From a bacterium (lineage in GTDB: Bacteria; UBA9089; JASEGY01), in contig JASEGY010000015.1 in assembly GCA_030019105.1 (NCBI GenBank), positions 1-15,851 of the forward strand: 15,851 nucleotides of DNA, read 5' to 3'. How positions within the stretch are numbered: the stretch's first letter is position 1; every line of letters begins with the position of its first letter. The notes under the pieces were generated by a model that saw only the letters and a list, made by a program, of their open reading frames with translations, searched no databases and was not told where the DNA came from. Shown here piece by piece: positions 3,442 to 11,346 of the stretch. The position numbers and the translations under genes are program-made.

Positions 3442-6264
3442 TTATCTCACCACCGCCACCAACCGATGCACCGTGGTCTCCTCTCCTTGTTCAGAAACCA
3501 TTATCCTCAGAATATAAAGCCCGTTGTTTACTATGTGGCCATCCTCATCTCGACCATCCCAACCAAAAGTCTTACCGCCCTCCATTCGGCGGACTTGATC
3601 CCCTGATAGTCCATAAACCCGGATACTGGAGTAATCGGCTGCCTCAATACCGGTGATAGTTACCTCCTCTCCGAGTCCCGGATTAAATGATTCTGCCGAG
3701 AGGGTGATAACATCTTCCAAGCTGGCTTCAAGGGATACGGGATAGGCTAAGGTATAAGCTGAGGCCAGCTTGTTTATTCGGAGAGAAAGGGCTTCCGTGT
3801 CTAATTCAAGAATAGCTTCCGGCAGGGACTGCCATACGCTTCCCAAATAACCATAAATAACCAAATCTTCCTTGCTCACGCCTAAAGGAAAATCACTTCC
3901 CTGATAGGGGAGAATAAGCTTGATGGGTTGGGTAAATTCCCAGCCTTCTATATTCCGGGATGAATCCTGCTTATCGTAAAATCTGATCACTTTGCCTAAA
4001 GACTTAAATTCTGCGGGCAGGGCCGGAACAGACAATGCCTCGGTGATCAATAGATTACTAAACTGATATGATGGTTCATGAGTAAGATTTGTCCCCGGAT
4101 AGATAATGCCGTATAATTGTCCTCCATAAGTGATCAGCACGTTATCTAAGAGATCGACCTTGAAATCAAAGGTGTAAACTGCGGCGGCTCCACCGGTATC
4201 TTTGGCGTAAACAACAATGGTATATGTTCCGGATGAGGTAATATTACTGGTTGGTTGAAAGATAAGCTCTACATTTTTGGAGTCTCGTTTCAGAATTCCA
4301 CTTACTTTATTCCCCTCTTTATCTCGCAGGTAGAGATCAGATCCATCCAGATCAACCCCTGAACCGGTTGGGCCATCATTCAGTTGAACCGACACGTCAG
4401 TTATTGGTTTAGTCAGAGGCGGGTCATTTAGTTCAAAAGGCTGTTGGTTGAGATAGACAAGACTCACCTTAGGCGGGCTTCGATCCTCAATGGTGAAAGC
4501 ATATTCGGTTTCTTGTTTGTTTCCCAGCTTATCCAGGGCAATAATGCGGACAGTGTACATCCCGGGCAATCTCAGGTAACCGCCTGGTATCTCAAATCCT
4601 TCCAATTTTAAGATACTGTCGCCATAAGGAATCAACCTGCCAGGGATGCTCACTCCCAAAGGATCGAGAAGCTTGATGGAGGAGGCAATAAAATCCACCC
4701 CGCTTCCCTCATCTTCTAACCCAATCGAGATTTCAATCACTTGTTCAATAGTGGGGTCGATGGTTTCATCTTTGTTTGGCTTAAAAGAAGAGATGACCGG
4801 AGGCTGATTGTCCGTGCCCGGCCCTGTAGTTCTTTTTACCGTCATTGATTTGGTTACCGGCTCAGCCAAAAGACCATAGCCAATCTCTCTGGCAGGTTCA
4901 ATATGCCATTTCTCTCCGGTAACAACATCAGCTTCTCTGAAAAAGTCAACAAACTCAAACTCGCGGTCGAGAAGTTGAGACTGAAGGGTAATAGAATATG
5001 TCCCATCCTCGAAAGCTCCACATGGTTTCCAAAGAACACCGAAATTGGCGTGATAATAAGGATGTCCACGTTCATCAGTATATGGACCGTTGAGGGGGAC
5101 AAGGGTATCCCAGTCATTAGTTTTATCCTCATCGGGCTTGTCTGGCACATAGGGATCCCCTATTTGAAAACCATCTGGTGTCAGGTAGACACCATTTTCG
5201 TCCCGTGGCCAGTAAATCCGGTCCCACCCCACCCACCCCCGAACGATCTCATCACTATCCCAACCTTCGTACAGGTCGTGCTGAAGGTAAACGCTCTGAT
5301 ATCCTTCTCTATGAACCTCAAATCCAACCAGTGCATAGGGCCTGGGACCAGTTGAACCAGCGTTATCAAGCCCTAAAAAAGGATTATTTGGGAAATCTAA
5401 CACCCTGAGCTGATCCGGATCAGCCCAGAGATAGAGATCAAAGCTGATATCTGTCCAATCAGCCACCTCATCCCCCTCCGGAGAGTAGGGATTTGGAGAA
5501 ATGAGGCTATTGGTGATCTCCAGTTTAACTGTAGAGAGAACGATATTACCTACTGCTGCCGGCTCACTCTTATTACCATATTGATTAACGGCCGTGATAA
5601 CATAGGTATATTGATTATCAGGGTAAGGACTAAGGTTATCGTCCAGTCCATCCCAGGTGGCCTGATTGGCCCCGGCTTTGCCCGATGCAGAACCAATGGT
5701 TTCTATTGCTGAGGTGCCAGGATAGGCACGATAATCAAGATAAGATTCGTATATCCTGATGGTGACCTGACAGCTTTCACTCAAGGTGTAATTAATCTTT
5801 GCCCCGGCTGAACCCTGGGGCGGGACATAGCAGGGATCAAAAGGGGTGGGAAAGACAGAGTCGTTAGATATAATTGGCCTGGAGGCATAAATGGTTACTT
5901 TCTCTTCGGCCTGTTTGGTTACCTTCTGGTCAGGTGTTTCCAGGTAGAAAAAGACAGGCCCGTTCTTAATGGAGTCGCCCTCGCTGATGGCATAATCCCT
6001 TCCGTAAATTTGATCATTGGCCGTTGTGTCTCCATTTGAACCATCGTCGTAGAGCTGTATTCCCTCGTGAATGTGGGATATCCCAACGGTAAGGAGACCT
6101 GCTTCTTCCACCCAGGCCGTGAAGTGGATAATATCGCCAATGTTTAGCGGCTCGGCAGCCGTATCCCAACTGACTTCAACTTTGGTAATCCGGGCCAGAG
6201 AAATGGCCGGAAAAAGCAGTAAAGCTAAAAAAACCACCGTTATCCTTAGCTTCCATAGTCTCAT
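3442..6264 (-). CDS. Large exported protein with FlgD-like and Ig-like domains
   Basis: The product is 940 residues. A signal peptide (MRLWKLRITVVFLALLLFP...SLA) is followed by a beta-rich domain. A FlgD-like segment at about 135-225 contains the hallmark WDGLDDN...PDNQYTYVI. A second segment starting near 250 opens with NPYSPEGDEVADWTDISF, close to the SPNGDGVND motif of gliding/T9SS-type proteins. Two Ig-like repeats sit at about 490-700 (PPVISSFKP; SPPKVSLVYL). The C-terminal 75 residues again have the FlgD/T9SS sorting-domain shape (FGWDGRDEDGHIVNNGLYILRI). GGAGGT lies 8 bases before the ATG. The neighbours are the PorV-like barrel (1835-2710) and tadV. It is probably a cell-surface or adhesive protein linked to the pilus locus; its partner and anchoring route are inferred. 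Confidence 0.8.
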   Translation of the reverse strand: MRLWKLRITVVFLALLLFPAISLARITKVEVSWDTAAEPLNIGDIIHFTAWVEEAGLLTVGISHIHEGIQLYDDGSNGDTTANDQIYGRDYAISEGDSIKNGPVFFYLETPDQKVTKQAEEKVTIYASRPIISNDSVFPTPFDPCYVPPQGSAGAKINYTLSESCQVTIRIYESYLDYRAYPGTSAIETIGSASGKAGANQATWDGLDDNLSPYPDNQYTYVITAVNQYGNKSEPAAVGNIVLSTVKLEITNSLISPNPYSPEGDEVADWTDISFDLYLWADPDQLRVLDFPNNPFLGLDNAGSTGPRPYALVGFEVHREGYQSVYLQHDLYEGWDSDEIVRGWVGWDRIYWPRDENGVYLTPDGFQIGDPYVPDKPDEDKTNDWDTLVPLNGPYTDERGHPYYHANFGVLWKPCGAFEDGTYSITLQSQLLDREFEFVDFFREADVVTGEKWHIEPAREIGYGLLAEPVTKSMTVKRTTGPGTDNQPPVISSFKPNKDETIDPTIEQVIEISIGLEDEGSGVDFIASSIKLLDPLGVSIPGRLIPYGDSILKLEGFEIPGGYLRLPGMYTVRIIALDKLGNKQETEYAFTIEDRSPPKVSLVYLNQQPFELNDPPLTKPITDVSVQLNDGPTGSGVDLDGSDLYLRDKEGNKVSGILKRDSKNVELIFQPTSNITSSGTYTIVVYAKDTGGAAAVYTFDFKVDLLDNVLITYGGQLYGIIYPGTNLTHEPSYQFSNLLITEALSVPALPAEFKSLGKVIRFYDKQDSSRNIEGWEFTQPIKLILPYQGSDFPLGVSKEDLVIYGYLGSVWQSLPEAILELDTEALSLRINKLASAYTLAYPVSLEASLEDVITLSAESFNPGLGEEVTITGIEAADYSSIRVYGLSGDQVRRMEGGKTFGWDGRDEDGHIVNNGLYILRIMVSEQGEETTVHRLVAVVR

Positions 6265-6282
6265 TTTTATTTACCTCCATTT

Positions 6283-6395
6283 AGTATCTGGTGTCTGGTT
6301 GTCCGGTGTCTGGTTGTCCGGTGTCCGGTGTCTGGTGTCTGGCTATCTGGTGTCTGGTCGTCTGGTGTCTGGTTGTCTGGTGTCTGGTCGTCTGA
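6283..6395. repeat. TGTCTGG/TGTCCGG word array
   Basis: At least ten near-copies of TCTGGTGTCTGGTTG-type words follow one another upstream of the 940-residue gene. The complementary words (ACCAGACACCAGACAACC) lie at 6557-6627, with a MITE-like element between them. Together they could form one giant hairpin. This is not CRISPR: there are no unique spacers. Confidence 0.8.
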
Positions 6396-6417
6396 TGGTT
6401 AATCAGAGTGAATTAGA

Positions 6418-6553
6418 GGCATTGTTCATCGTTTCGGCCATTTGTAGTGGTCGAGCTTGCTCGACATTACGGCAGAGCAAGCTCTGCAACTACAATACTG
6501 CAACTACAACACCCATAAGGTCAAGCACTATTGGCCGAAACGATGAACAAGCT
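6418..6553. mobile_element. MITE-like element, TTGTTCATCG family, with 8-bp target duplication
   Basis: Perfect 19-bp terminal repeats TTGTTCATCGTTTCGGCCA (6422-6440) and its complement (6532-6550) enclose the palindromic core at 6443-6494. GAATTAGA occurs directly on both sides (6410-6417 and 6554-6561), as expected for an 8-bp target-site duplication, which sets the element at 136 bp. It contains no coding capacity, so mobility would need a transposase in trans. The core's arms GTCGAGC-TTGCTCGAC and GCAGAGC-AAGCTCTGC plus the closing stem TGTAGT/ACTACA form a three-way junction. Confidence 0.75.
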
Positions 6554-6556
6554 GAA

Positions 6557-6627
6557 TTAGACTACCAGACTACCAGACACCAGACAACCAAACTACCAGA
6601 CTACCAATTACCAGTTACCAGTCATCA
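6557..6627. repeat. CCAGAC/ACCAGACT word array running into the tadV 3' end
   Basis: This array is complementary to 6283-6395. It overlaps the tadV stop at 6608-6610, so the last tadV codons (TGNW) are made of repeat sequence. It probably acts as a spacer or terminator-like fold at the end of tadV. Confidence 0.7.
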
Positions 6628-7117
6628 AGAGAGCGCCGATAGTGCCCAGCGAGATGGCTACGCCATACGGCACATGGATATTATGCTCTCTTTTGATCTG
6701 GCCTTTTTCAAACCCCGGTAAAAGCCCTATGCCCGCCCAGAAGATATGCTTCAGGCTGGACCATAAGGTCCTATGCCAGATCATCGCGGCCACGGAAATA
6801 ATCCCGCCGATAATAGCCGTATAAAGTATGGCCCCAAGAATAAAGGGATAGCCCATCATGGCCCCAATGGCCCCCATCAGTTTTACATCTCCCGCCCCCA
6901 TGCCCCCCGCCAGGTAAACAATAAAAAAGGGGACAAAGCCAAGCAAAAGACCGATAAAGCTGCTGCCCAGGCCTCCTGAGTCCGGCAAGATTCCTCCTAA
7001 GATCAAACCGGCTAAAATGGCCGGCAAAGTAAGCCAGTTAGGAATGGTCTTGTATTTCAGGTCTGTGAAAAAAGCGATAACTAAAACTGTTAAAAGCAGG
7101 ATCGTTTGAATATTCAT
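6608..7117 (-). CDS. tadV: Prepilin peptidase TadV/CpaA (A24 aspartic protease)
   Basis: This inner-membrane protease removes the leader of Flp prepilins and TadE/F pseudopilins. The 169-residue product is multi-pass. It shows the two catalytic aspartates of the family: D19 in FFTDLKYKTIPNW and D77 in the GxGD motif GGMGAGDVKLMG. It is the short CpaA form without an N-methylase domain. I chose ATG at 7117 because AAAGAGG lies 4 bases upstream; a TTG at 7144 is in the adjacent repeat. Its substrate, an Flp pilin gene, is not in the window. It follows cpaE with ~170 bases of repeat between them. The C-terminus has been rewritten by the downstream tandem repeat. Confidence 0.92.
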   Translation of the reverse strand: MNIQTILLLTVLVIAFFTDLKYKTIPNWLTLPAILAGLILGGILPDSGGLGSSFIGLLLGFVPFFIVYLAGGMGAGDVKLMGAIGAMMGYPFILGAILYTAIIGGIISVAAMIWHRTLWSSLKHIFWAGIGLLPGFEKGQIKREHNIHVPYGVAISLGTIGALLMTGNW

Positions 7118-7138
7118 TTTGCCTCTTTCCTTCCTATG

Positions 7139-7285
7139 GTTCAAGGTTCAAGGTTCAGGGTTCAAGGTTAAAAAGCGATCAACCGTGAACCTTGAACTGT
7201 GAACCGTGAACACGGAACTGTGAACCGTGAACACGGAACTGTGAACCGTGAACACTGAACTGTGAACCGTGAACACTGAACCCAT
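7139..7285. repeat. GGTTCAA / GTGAACC word array, with a 21-bp higher-order period
   Basis: The left part repeats GGTTCAAGGTTCAAG. The right part repeats the complement, and from about 7201 has a regular 21-bp unit (GGAACTGTGAACCGTGAACAC) about three times. The halves are inverted and could fold into a long hairpin in the cpaE-tadV spacer. A related array lies at 8560-8647. Confidence 0.85.
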
Positions 7286-7291
7286 TAACGG

Positions 7292-8545
7292 TTACCCTCC
7301 CTTAGTCTTTCCTGAAAACAACCCCTTGAGCCATCCCTCTTTCTGCTTCGCTTTATCCTCATCCTCGCCAATAATCTTCATGGCTAACTCCTCTACTCTC
7401 TTAGTTACCAGTTCCTTTTCATACCCCAGGACAAAAGGTGTTCCTTCGTTAATAGACGGAATAATTTTCCGGCCGTCACTGGGGATCTGGCCCAGGATAG
7501 GATAATTCAGGGCCTCTTCCACTTCAGAGGGAGTAATCCCCATCCTGGTTTCGGTTCGGTTAATGACGAGGGATACCTTGTCTTTAAAGCCAAGAGAATC
7601 AATGATGTCAAGACCCAACCTGGCATTCTTGATGGCCGGAAGGTCCAGGGTAAAGACAAAAAGGATCAGATCAGACAGGTTTAAAGCAGCCAGCAGGCTG
7701 TCATTCAGATGCTTGGGGCTGTCAATAATGATAAAATTATAGCTTGACTTGAGGACATTAATGATTTCCTCTATGTGTGCCCCGTTAACCAATTCGGCCT
7801 GTTCCGGCTTGAGGGGTGCGGCTAAAAGTTTCAGCCCGGTATCGTGCTTGATGAGATAGGATTCTAAAAGGCTCTCCTCCAGTTTTCCTTGCTCGGAGAT
7901 TTCTTTGACCAGGCCGGCTATTGTCTTTGTTGGGGTTAAATTAAGCATTACCGCACAATCACCAAATTGAAGGTCCAGGTCCATCAAAGCAACCTTTTCT
8001 CCCCCGGGTTGAAGTATCTTAGCCAGCATAACAGCCAGATTAACAGAGAGGAGACTTCCTCCGGAACCGCCTTTGGTACTGAATAAAGTGATTACTTTAC
8101 GGCGTGACTCCGGAGGAAGGGCAGATGGGGAAGCGTTAATGTGCTCTTTCTCCTTCTCCTGGATTTTGACTATTCTTAGAACGGTTTCAGCTAATTTCTC
8201 CCGGTTGATGGGCTGAATAAGCAAGCCCCTTGCCCCGGCCAGCATTGCCTCCTGGATTGTTTCAGGGAAAAGCTCCTGATCAGAGAGGATGACGATGCCT
8301 ATTTCCGGATTTTCTTCCACCAGGCCTTCGGTAATCTTCATCCCTTCCTCTTGTTCCAGGGCAATATTTAAAAAGATTATATCAGGCCGGGTTTTGACCG
8401 CCGAAGGGATGATGTCTTCTGGTGTGTCTATTTCAGCGATGATTTCTATCTCTCTGGGTAAAGTAAAGAAGAGCTTTTTTAAATTGATTCTGGCCTCGGT
8501 TGATTCTTCGGCTATCAAAACCCGGATAGTAGGTTGTTCACTCAT
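7292..8545 (-). CDS. cpaE: Tad pilus localisation ATPase CpaE/TadZ
   Basis: The 417-residue product has two domains. Residues 6-127 form a response-regulator-like fold (IRVLIAEEST, PDIIFLNIAL, GARGLLIQP). The usual phospho-accepting aspartate is replaced by N60, so it is a pseudo-receiver, typical of TadZ. Residues 150-400 form a ParA/MinD-like ATPase with STKGGSGGSLLSVN at 157-169, the MDLDLQFGD segment and the Walker B strand FIIIDSP. The signature lysine K158 is kept, but the second P-loop lysine is a glycine (GGSGGS), as in many TadZ proteins. The family places the pilus machine at a pole or membrane site. GGAGG lies 5 bases before the ATG. It lies between the secretin and tadV. Confidence 0.93.
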   Translation of the reverse strand: MSEQPTIRVLIAEESTEARINLKKLFFTLPREIEIIAEIDTPEDIIPSAVKTRPDIIFLNIALEQEEGMKITEGLVEENPEIGIVILSDQELFPETIQEAMLAGARGLLIQPINREKLAETVLRIVKIQEKEKEHINASPSALPPESRRKVITLFSTKGGSGGSLLSVNLAVMLAKILQPGGEKVALMDLDLQFGDCAVMLNLTPTKTIAGLVKEISEQGKLEESLLESYLIKHDTGLKLLAAPLKPEQAELVNGAHIEEIINVLKSSYNFIIIDSPKHLNDSLLAALNLSDLILFVFTLDLPAIKNARLGLDIIDSLGFKDKVSLVINRTETRMGITPSEVEEALNYPILGQIPSDGRKIIPSINEGTPFVLGYEKELVTKRVEELAMKIIGEDEDKAKQKEGWLKGLFSGKTKGG

Positions 8546-8559
8546 TGTTTCCTCCGTTG

Positions 8560-8647
8560 TAACTGTTCACGGTTCAAAGTTCACGGTTCAAGATTAGTCG
8601 CCTTGCGCTCTTCGAACCGTGAACCTTAAACCGTGAACCATGAACCT
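8560..8647. repeat. GGTTCA / TGAACC word array with inverted halves
   Basis: The left half reads GTTCACGGTTCAAAGTTCACGG and so on; the right half reads GAACCGTGAACCTTAAACC and so on. The two are separated by about 25 bases and can pair. The array occupies the whole spacer between the cpaC stop (8648) and the cpaE Shine-Dalgarno. Confidence 0.8.
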
Positions 8648-10114
8648 TCATTTCATCTCTTCTTTCAACCGTTTAATTCTCTCGGTTTCATCCGGCATTA
8701 GTTCCGGCTCTTTTATCTCCTCCAGATGCGCGGAAGAGATGATCTGAGGAGTAATCAGGACGACTAATTCCTTGTGTTCTTCAGTCCCCTGGCGATTGAA
8801 AAACAGATTGCCTATGACCGGCAGGTGACTCAAGAGAGGCACGGTATCTAATTTTTTCGCTTGAGACCGATTAACCAATCCCCCCAGGATAATGGTCTCG
8901 CCATCTTTAATAGTTACCGCCGTGGAAACTTTTTTCTCTAAAAAGGCTGGCGTGCCACTGACGGCATTAGCCCAATCCAGATCAGAGACGCTCGATTCTA
9001 TCTTAAGATTGATATTCTTTAACCGGTCTACCAACGGGGTGATATTAAGTTGAATTCCGTAGTCGACCCAATCAATAGATGTAATTCGTTCGCTGGCGGC
9101 AATCTCGGTTGTGCTTGGAATCGGTACACGGCCGCCCATATTGACGTAGGCCTCCTGGCCGCTAAGGGTAACTAAACGAGGGGCGGATATGATCTTAAGA
9201 TCGCCCTTACTGTGTAAGGCTTGAATCATAGCCCTGATATTCAGCGCTTCTCCCAGAGATGTCCGGGCTATGCCAATATTGAAGGCATTCTGGAAAAGAT
9301 TAGGCCCAACGACCTCAACAGAGGTAGATGGATCGTGTTCTCTGAATTTGGACGCCCAATTCAAGCCCAATTCATCTATTAACTTTTGGGTAATCTCAAT
9401 AAGCTCTAACTTGACCAGAACCTGAATAGAACCAGTAACTTCAATGAGATTGACCACCTTCTCATGAAAGAATTTGGCTAAGGTCCCGGCCTTTTCACGG
9501 TCATGTTGAGTAGCGACACTTCCTCCCAAAACAAAACCGTCCCCCAGTTTGACCAGACTTACCCCTTCCAGCCCCGGAACTTTTTTGATTTGATCTGTGG
9601 GGCTTGGCCCTGGTTCTGGAGGGGGGGGAGCTTGTTCTTGAGGCAATGCTTTTTTCTCAGATACCTGGATGAGATTAATTACCGATTTGCCAAAGGAGTC
9701 GGCTATGGTTTTGGCCAACTCTCTCCTGTCTTCGGTTAGAACCACCCCTTCCAGGACAATACTCTCTCCAATAATGGCCGTCTCTACTCCTTCCAGTCCC
9801 TCAATCTGATTGATCCGATCAAGAGTTGGCATCTTCTCTTCTACTTTTATTCTGTAAAGTACTCGACCGAATTCAGTCCAGACATGCAAAGAGGTGTCTC
9901 CGGGGGTTTTGCCGTTAACCAGGATTTCATTGCTTGAGACCACCGTGGCATCAGCGATCTCTGAATTGCCAACGGCAATCCTGACTACGTCCTTGATCTG
10001 AAGAACGATTGAATCACCTTTTTTAACCACCCATGATTTAATCTCTTTCGAATGTACTGTCACAGCGGTGGCACATAAAAGAAGTGTAAATATGATTAGG
10101 ATGACTTTTTTCAT
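8648..10114 (-). CDS. cpaC: Tad outer-membrane secretin CpaC/RcpA
   Basis: This forms the ring-shaped outer-membrane channel through which the Flp pilus emerges. The product is 488 residues. A signal peptide (about 1-22) precedes the pilus-formation N-terminal domain (KKGDSIVLQIKDVVRIAVGN...EIADATVVSSNEILVNGK). BON-like segments around 100-225 each end in VNLI. The secretin domain at about 230-465 includes VNMGGRVPIPS, the beta-strand array and LVVLITPQII. GGAGGAGG lies about 10 bases before the ATG. The start overlaps the preceding gene's stop by four bases (ATGA, 10111-10114), indicating translational coupling with the CpaC-like protein. The C-terminal tail is charged. Confidence 0.94.
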   Translation of the reverse strand: MKKVILIIFTLLLCATAVTVHSKEIKSWVVKKGDSIVLQIKDVVRIAVGNSEIADATVVSSNEILVNGKTPGDTSLHVWTEFGRVLYRIKVEEKMPTLDRINQIEGLEGVETAIIGESIVLEGVVLTEDRRELAKTIADSFGKSVINLIQVSEKKALPQEQAPPPPEPGPSPTDQIKKVPGLEGVSLVKLGDGFVLGGSVATQHDREKAGTLAKFFHEKVVNLIEVTGSIQVLVKLELIEITQKLIDELGLNWASKFREHDPSTSVEVVGPNLFQNAFNIGIARTSLGEALNIRAMIQALHSKGDLKIISAPRLVTLSGQEAYVNMGGRVPIPSTTEIAASERITSIDWVDYGIQLNITPLVDRLKNINLKIESSVSDLDWANAVSGTPAFLEKKVSTAVTIKDGETIILGGLVNRSQAKKLDTVPLLSHLPVIGNLFFNRQGTEEHKELVVLITPQIISSAHLEEIKEPELMPDETERIKRLKEEMK

Positions 10115-10962
10115 TTTATTCTATCCTCCTCCATAAGTAAGTTTCGAGTTTCGGGTTCGGGGCACCCGCTTGCGGGTCGTCCGGTTTCAACTTCCGACTC
10201 AGGGTGTTTGTTTTCCCTGCTTCCCTCGTCCGGCTCATCTTCAATTAGGCACTCTTCCTTAATAACCTTTTTTTCTTTAACAATTCCCCGGTAGATTTCT
10301 ATTTCTTTTTCAACCCCAGGTTCTTCTAAATTTGGAGTCGGAGCGACCTTGATAAGATTAACTACCCGGTCATATTCTGCTTCAGCCAGTGATTGGGCTA
10401 ATTTAGCTTCAGCTTCAGTTGCCGCCTTTCCTTTTAAAATAAGGGTGTCCCCAATCAAATAAGCGCTGACCATCTCAAGTCCTTCTATTTCCCTAAGTTC
10501 AGCTAATGGTTCCGTAATCCGAATAAGATTTACCACCTCTTTCCCGGAGGATCGGGCCAGTTTCTCAGCGATCGCCGCCTGCTCTTTTGTTTCGACTTGT
10601 CCCCCTAAAACAAGATTTCCCTTCAGAATAGAGGTCTTTACGCCTTCAAGTCCCTCGATCTTTCTGATCTCCTGAATAGGGAAATTATCCCCCAATACCC
10701 TGATCCGGTAAGGGATAACTCCTTCAGGAACCCAAACGTGCAGAGATGTCTCCCCTTCCTTTTTCCCGTTGATCAAGATTTCATCAGGTGAAACGACAGT
10801 AGCATCAGCAATATCAGGGCTTCCAATAGCAATTCGGCTTACATCTTTAATCCGCAGGACAATGGAGTCTCCAGCGCCAACTACCCATTGCTTGCCCCAA
10901 ACCAGGGACGGAAGGATAAGAAAGGCCAGTATCAAAATCGTTACCTTGAGTTTCGGGTTCAT
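10111..10962 (-). CDS. CpaC-like periplasmic protein: pilus N-domain plus BON repeats, no secretin core
   Basis: The product is 283 residues. The signal peptide is MNPKLKVTILILAFLILP...VWG, followed by the pilus-formation N-domain almost parallel to that of the next gene (AGDSIVLRIKDVSRIAIGSPDIADATVVSPDEILINGK). Two BON-like modules follow at about 100-215, each ending in VVNLI. It lacks the C-terminal secretin ring domain, so it probably arose by duplication of the cpaC 5' half. It may form an extra periplasmic ring or collar on the secretin. ATG at 10962 has GGAG about 5 bases upstream. The last ~30 residues are hydrophilic and encoded by a GTTTCGAGTTTCGG-type intergenic repeat, so the tail looks acquired. 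The stop overlaps the cpaC start (ATGA). Confidence 0.8.
   Translation of the reverse strand: MNPKLKVTILILAFLILPSLVWGKQWVVGAGDSIVLRIKDVSRIAIGSPDIADATVVSPDEILINGKKEGETSLHVWVPEGVIPYRIRVLGDNFPIQEIRKIEGLEGVKTSILKGNLVLGGQVETKEQAAIAEKLARSSGKEVVNLIRITEPLAELREIEGLEMVSAYLIGDTLILKGKAATEAEAKLAQSLAEAEYDRVVNLIKVAPTPNLEEPGVEKEIEIYRGIVKEKKVIKEECLIEDEPDEGSRENKHPESEVETGRPASGCPEPETRNLLMEEDRIK
10137..10195. repeat. GTTTCGAGTTTCGG words and ACCCGC-GCGGGT hairpin inside a gene 3' end
   Basis: The GTTTCGA/GTTTCGG words match the arrays at 3403-3436 and 11553-11580. A tight hairpin, ACCCGC-TT-GCGGGT (10164-10177), follows. Both lie in frame inside the 3' end of the CpaC-like gene, so the repeat was absorbed as coding sequence. 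Confidence 0.6.
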
Positions 10963-11029
10963 TTGGTCTCCTTGCGGCTTGAAACATTCTGTGGCAAATA
11001 TACTGCACACCGTCATAAACTGAGTTATT

Positions 11030-11187
11030 GGGACGGTTCAAAAATCGTCCATTTTCTTGTGAAACCTTGCGTTCTTTCTGGAGTTTAGGCTTTAGCCTTT
11101 CATAACTAATGAAATCCTAAAGGATTAACTCCGGAAAGTTAATGATAATTTTTAGCCGCAAGCTTTCACAGTAAGGTGAACCATCCC
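11030..11187. mobile_element. MITE-like element, GGGACGGTTCA family, copy 1
   Basis: Terminal repeats are GGGACGGTTCA (11030-11040) and TGAACCATCCC (11177-11187). They are flanked by a perfect 8-bp direct duplication, GAGTTATT (11022-11029 and 11188-11195). Inner arms TGTGAAACCTTGCG and CGCAAGCTTTCACA also face each other. The exact centre is occupied by the 53-bp palindrome at 11080-11132, which also occurs in TATAG-family elements. There is no coding capacity. Confidence 0.82.
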
Positions 11188-11247
11188 GAGTTATTTAAAG
11201 CTCTGAAACCGTAGTGTAAATAGGGAGTCGAGTTCTTTTTTAATGGC

Positions 11248-11345
11248 ATTGAATATCGAATATCGAATAAAGAATTTCGAATTATGAAGTCTTGTTCTTC
11301 TTTTTCCTTCGACATTCATTATTCCTTGTTCAATATTCGATATTT
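11248..11345. repeat. ATCGAAT word array with inverted halves
   Basis: GAATATCGAATATCGAATAAAG and similar words on the left face CATTCATTATTCC and AATATTCGATATT on the right. It is AT-rich and noncoding, and lies between the two GGGACGGTTCA elements. The right end provides the target sequence duplicated by copy 2. Confidence 0.7.
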
Positions 11346-11346
11346 T

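Noticed and set aside
4903..5355. A 150-codon plus-strand open frame
   Set aside because: It lies wholly antisense to the 940-residue exported protein, whose domains are recognisable; the open frame is a shadow.
6443..6494. Cloverleaf-like fold suggesting a tRNA
   Set aside because: It is only 52 bases, with palindromic arms, no anticodon arm or T-loop consensus and no acceptor stem. It recurs identically at 12557-12608 inside a mobile element.
6071..6721. A 216-codon plus-strand open frame with VSGVWLSGV-type repeats
   Set aside because: It is translation of the TGTCTGG word array plus antisense of two real genes. It has no ribosome site and no protein-like composition.
7139..7285. Regular repeats resembling a CRISPR array
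   Set aside because: Units are 7-21 bases and directly adjacent, with no unique spacers of constant length and no cas genes. The same holds for 6283-6395.
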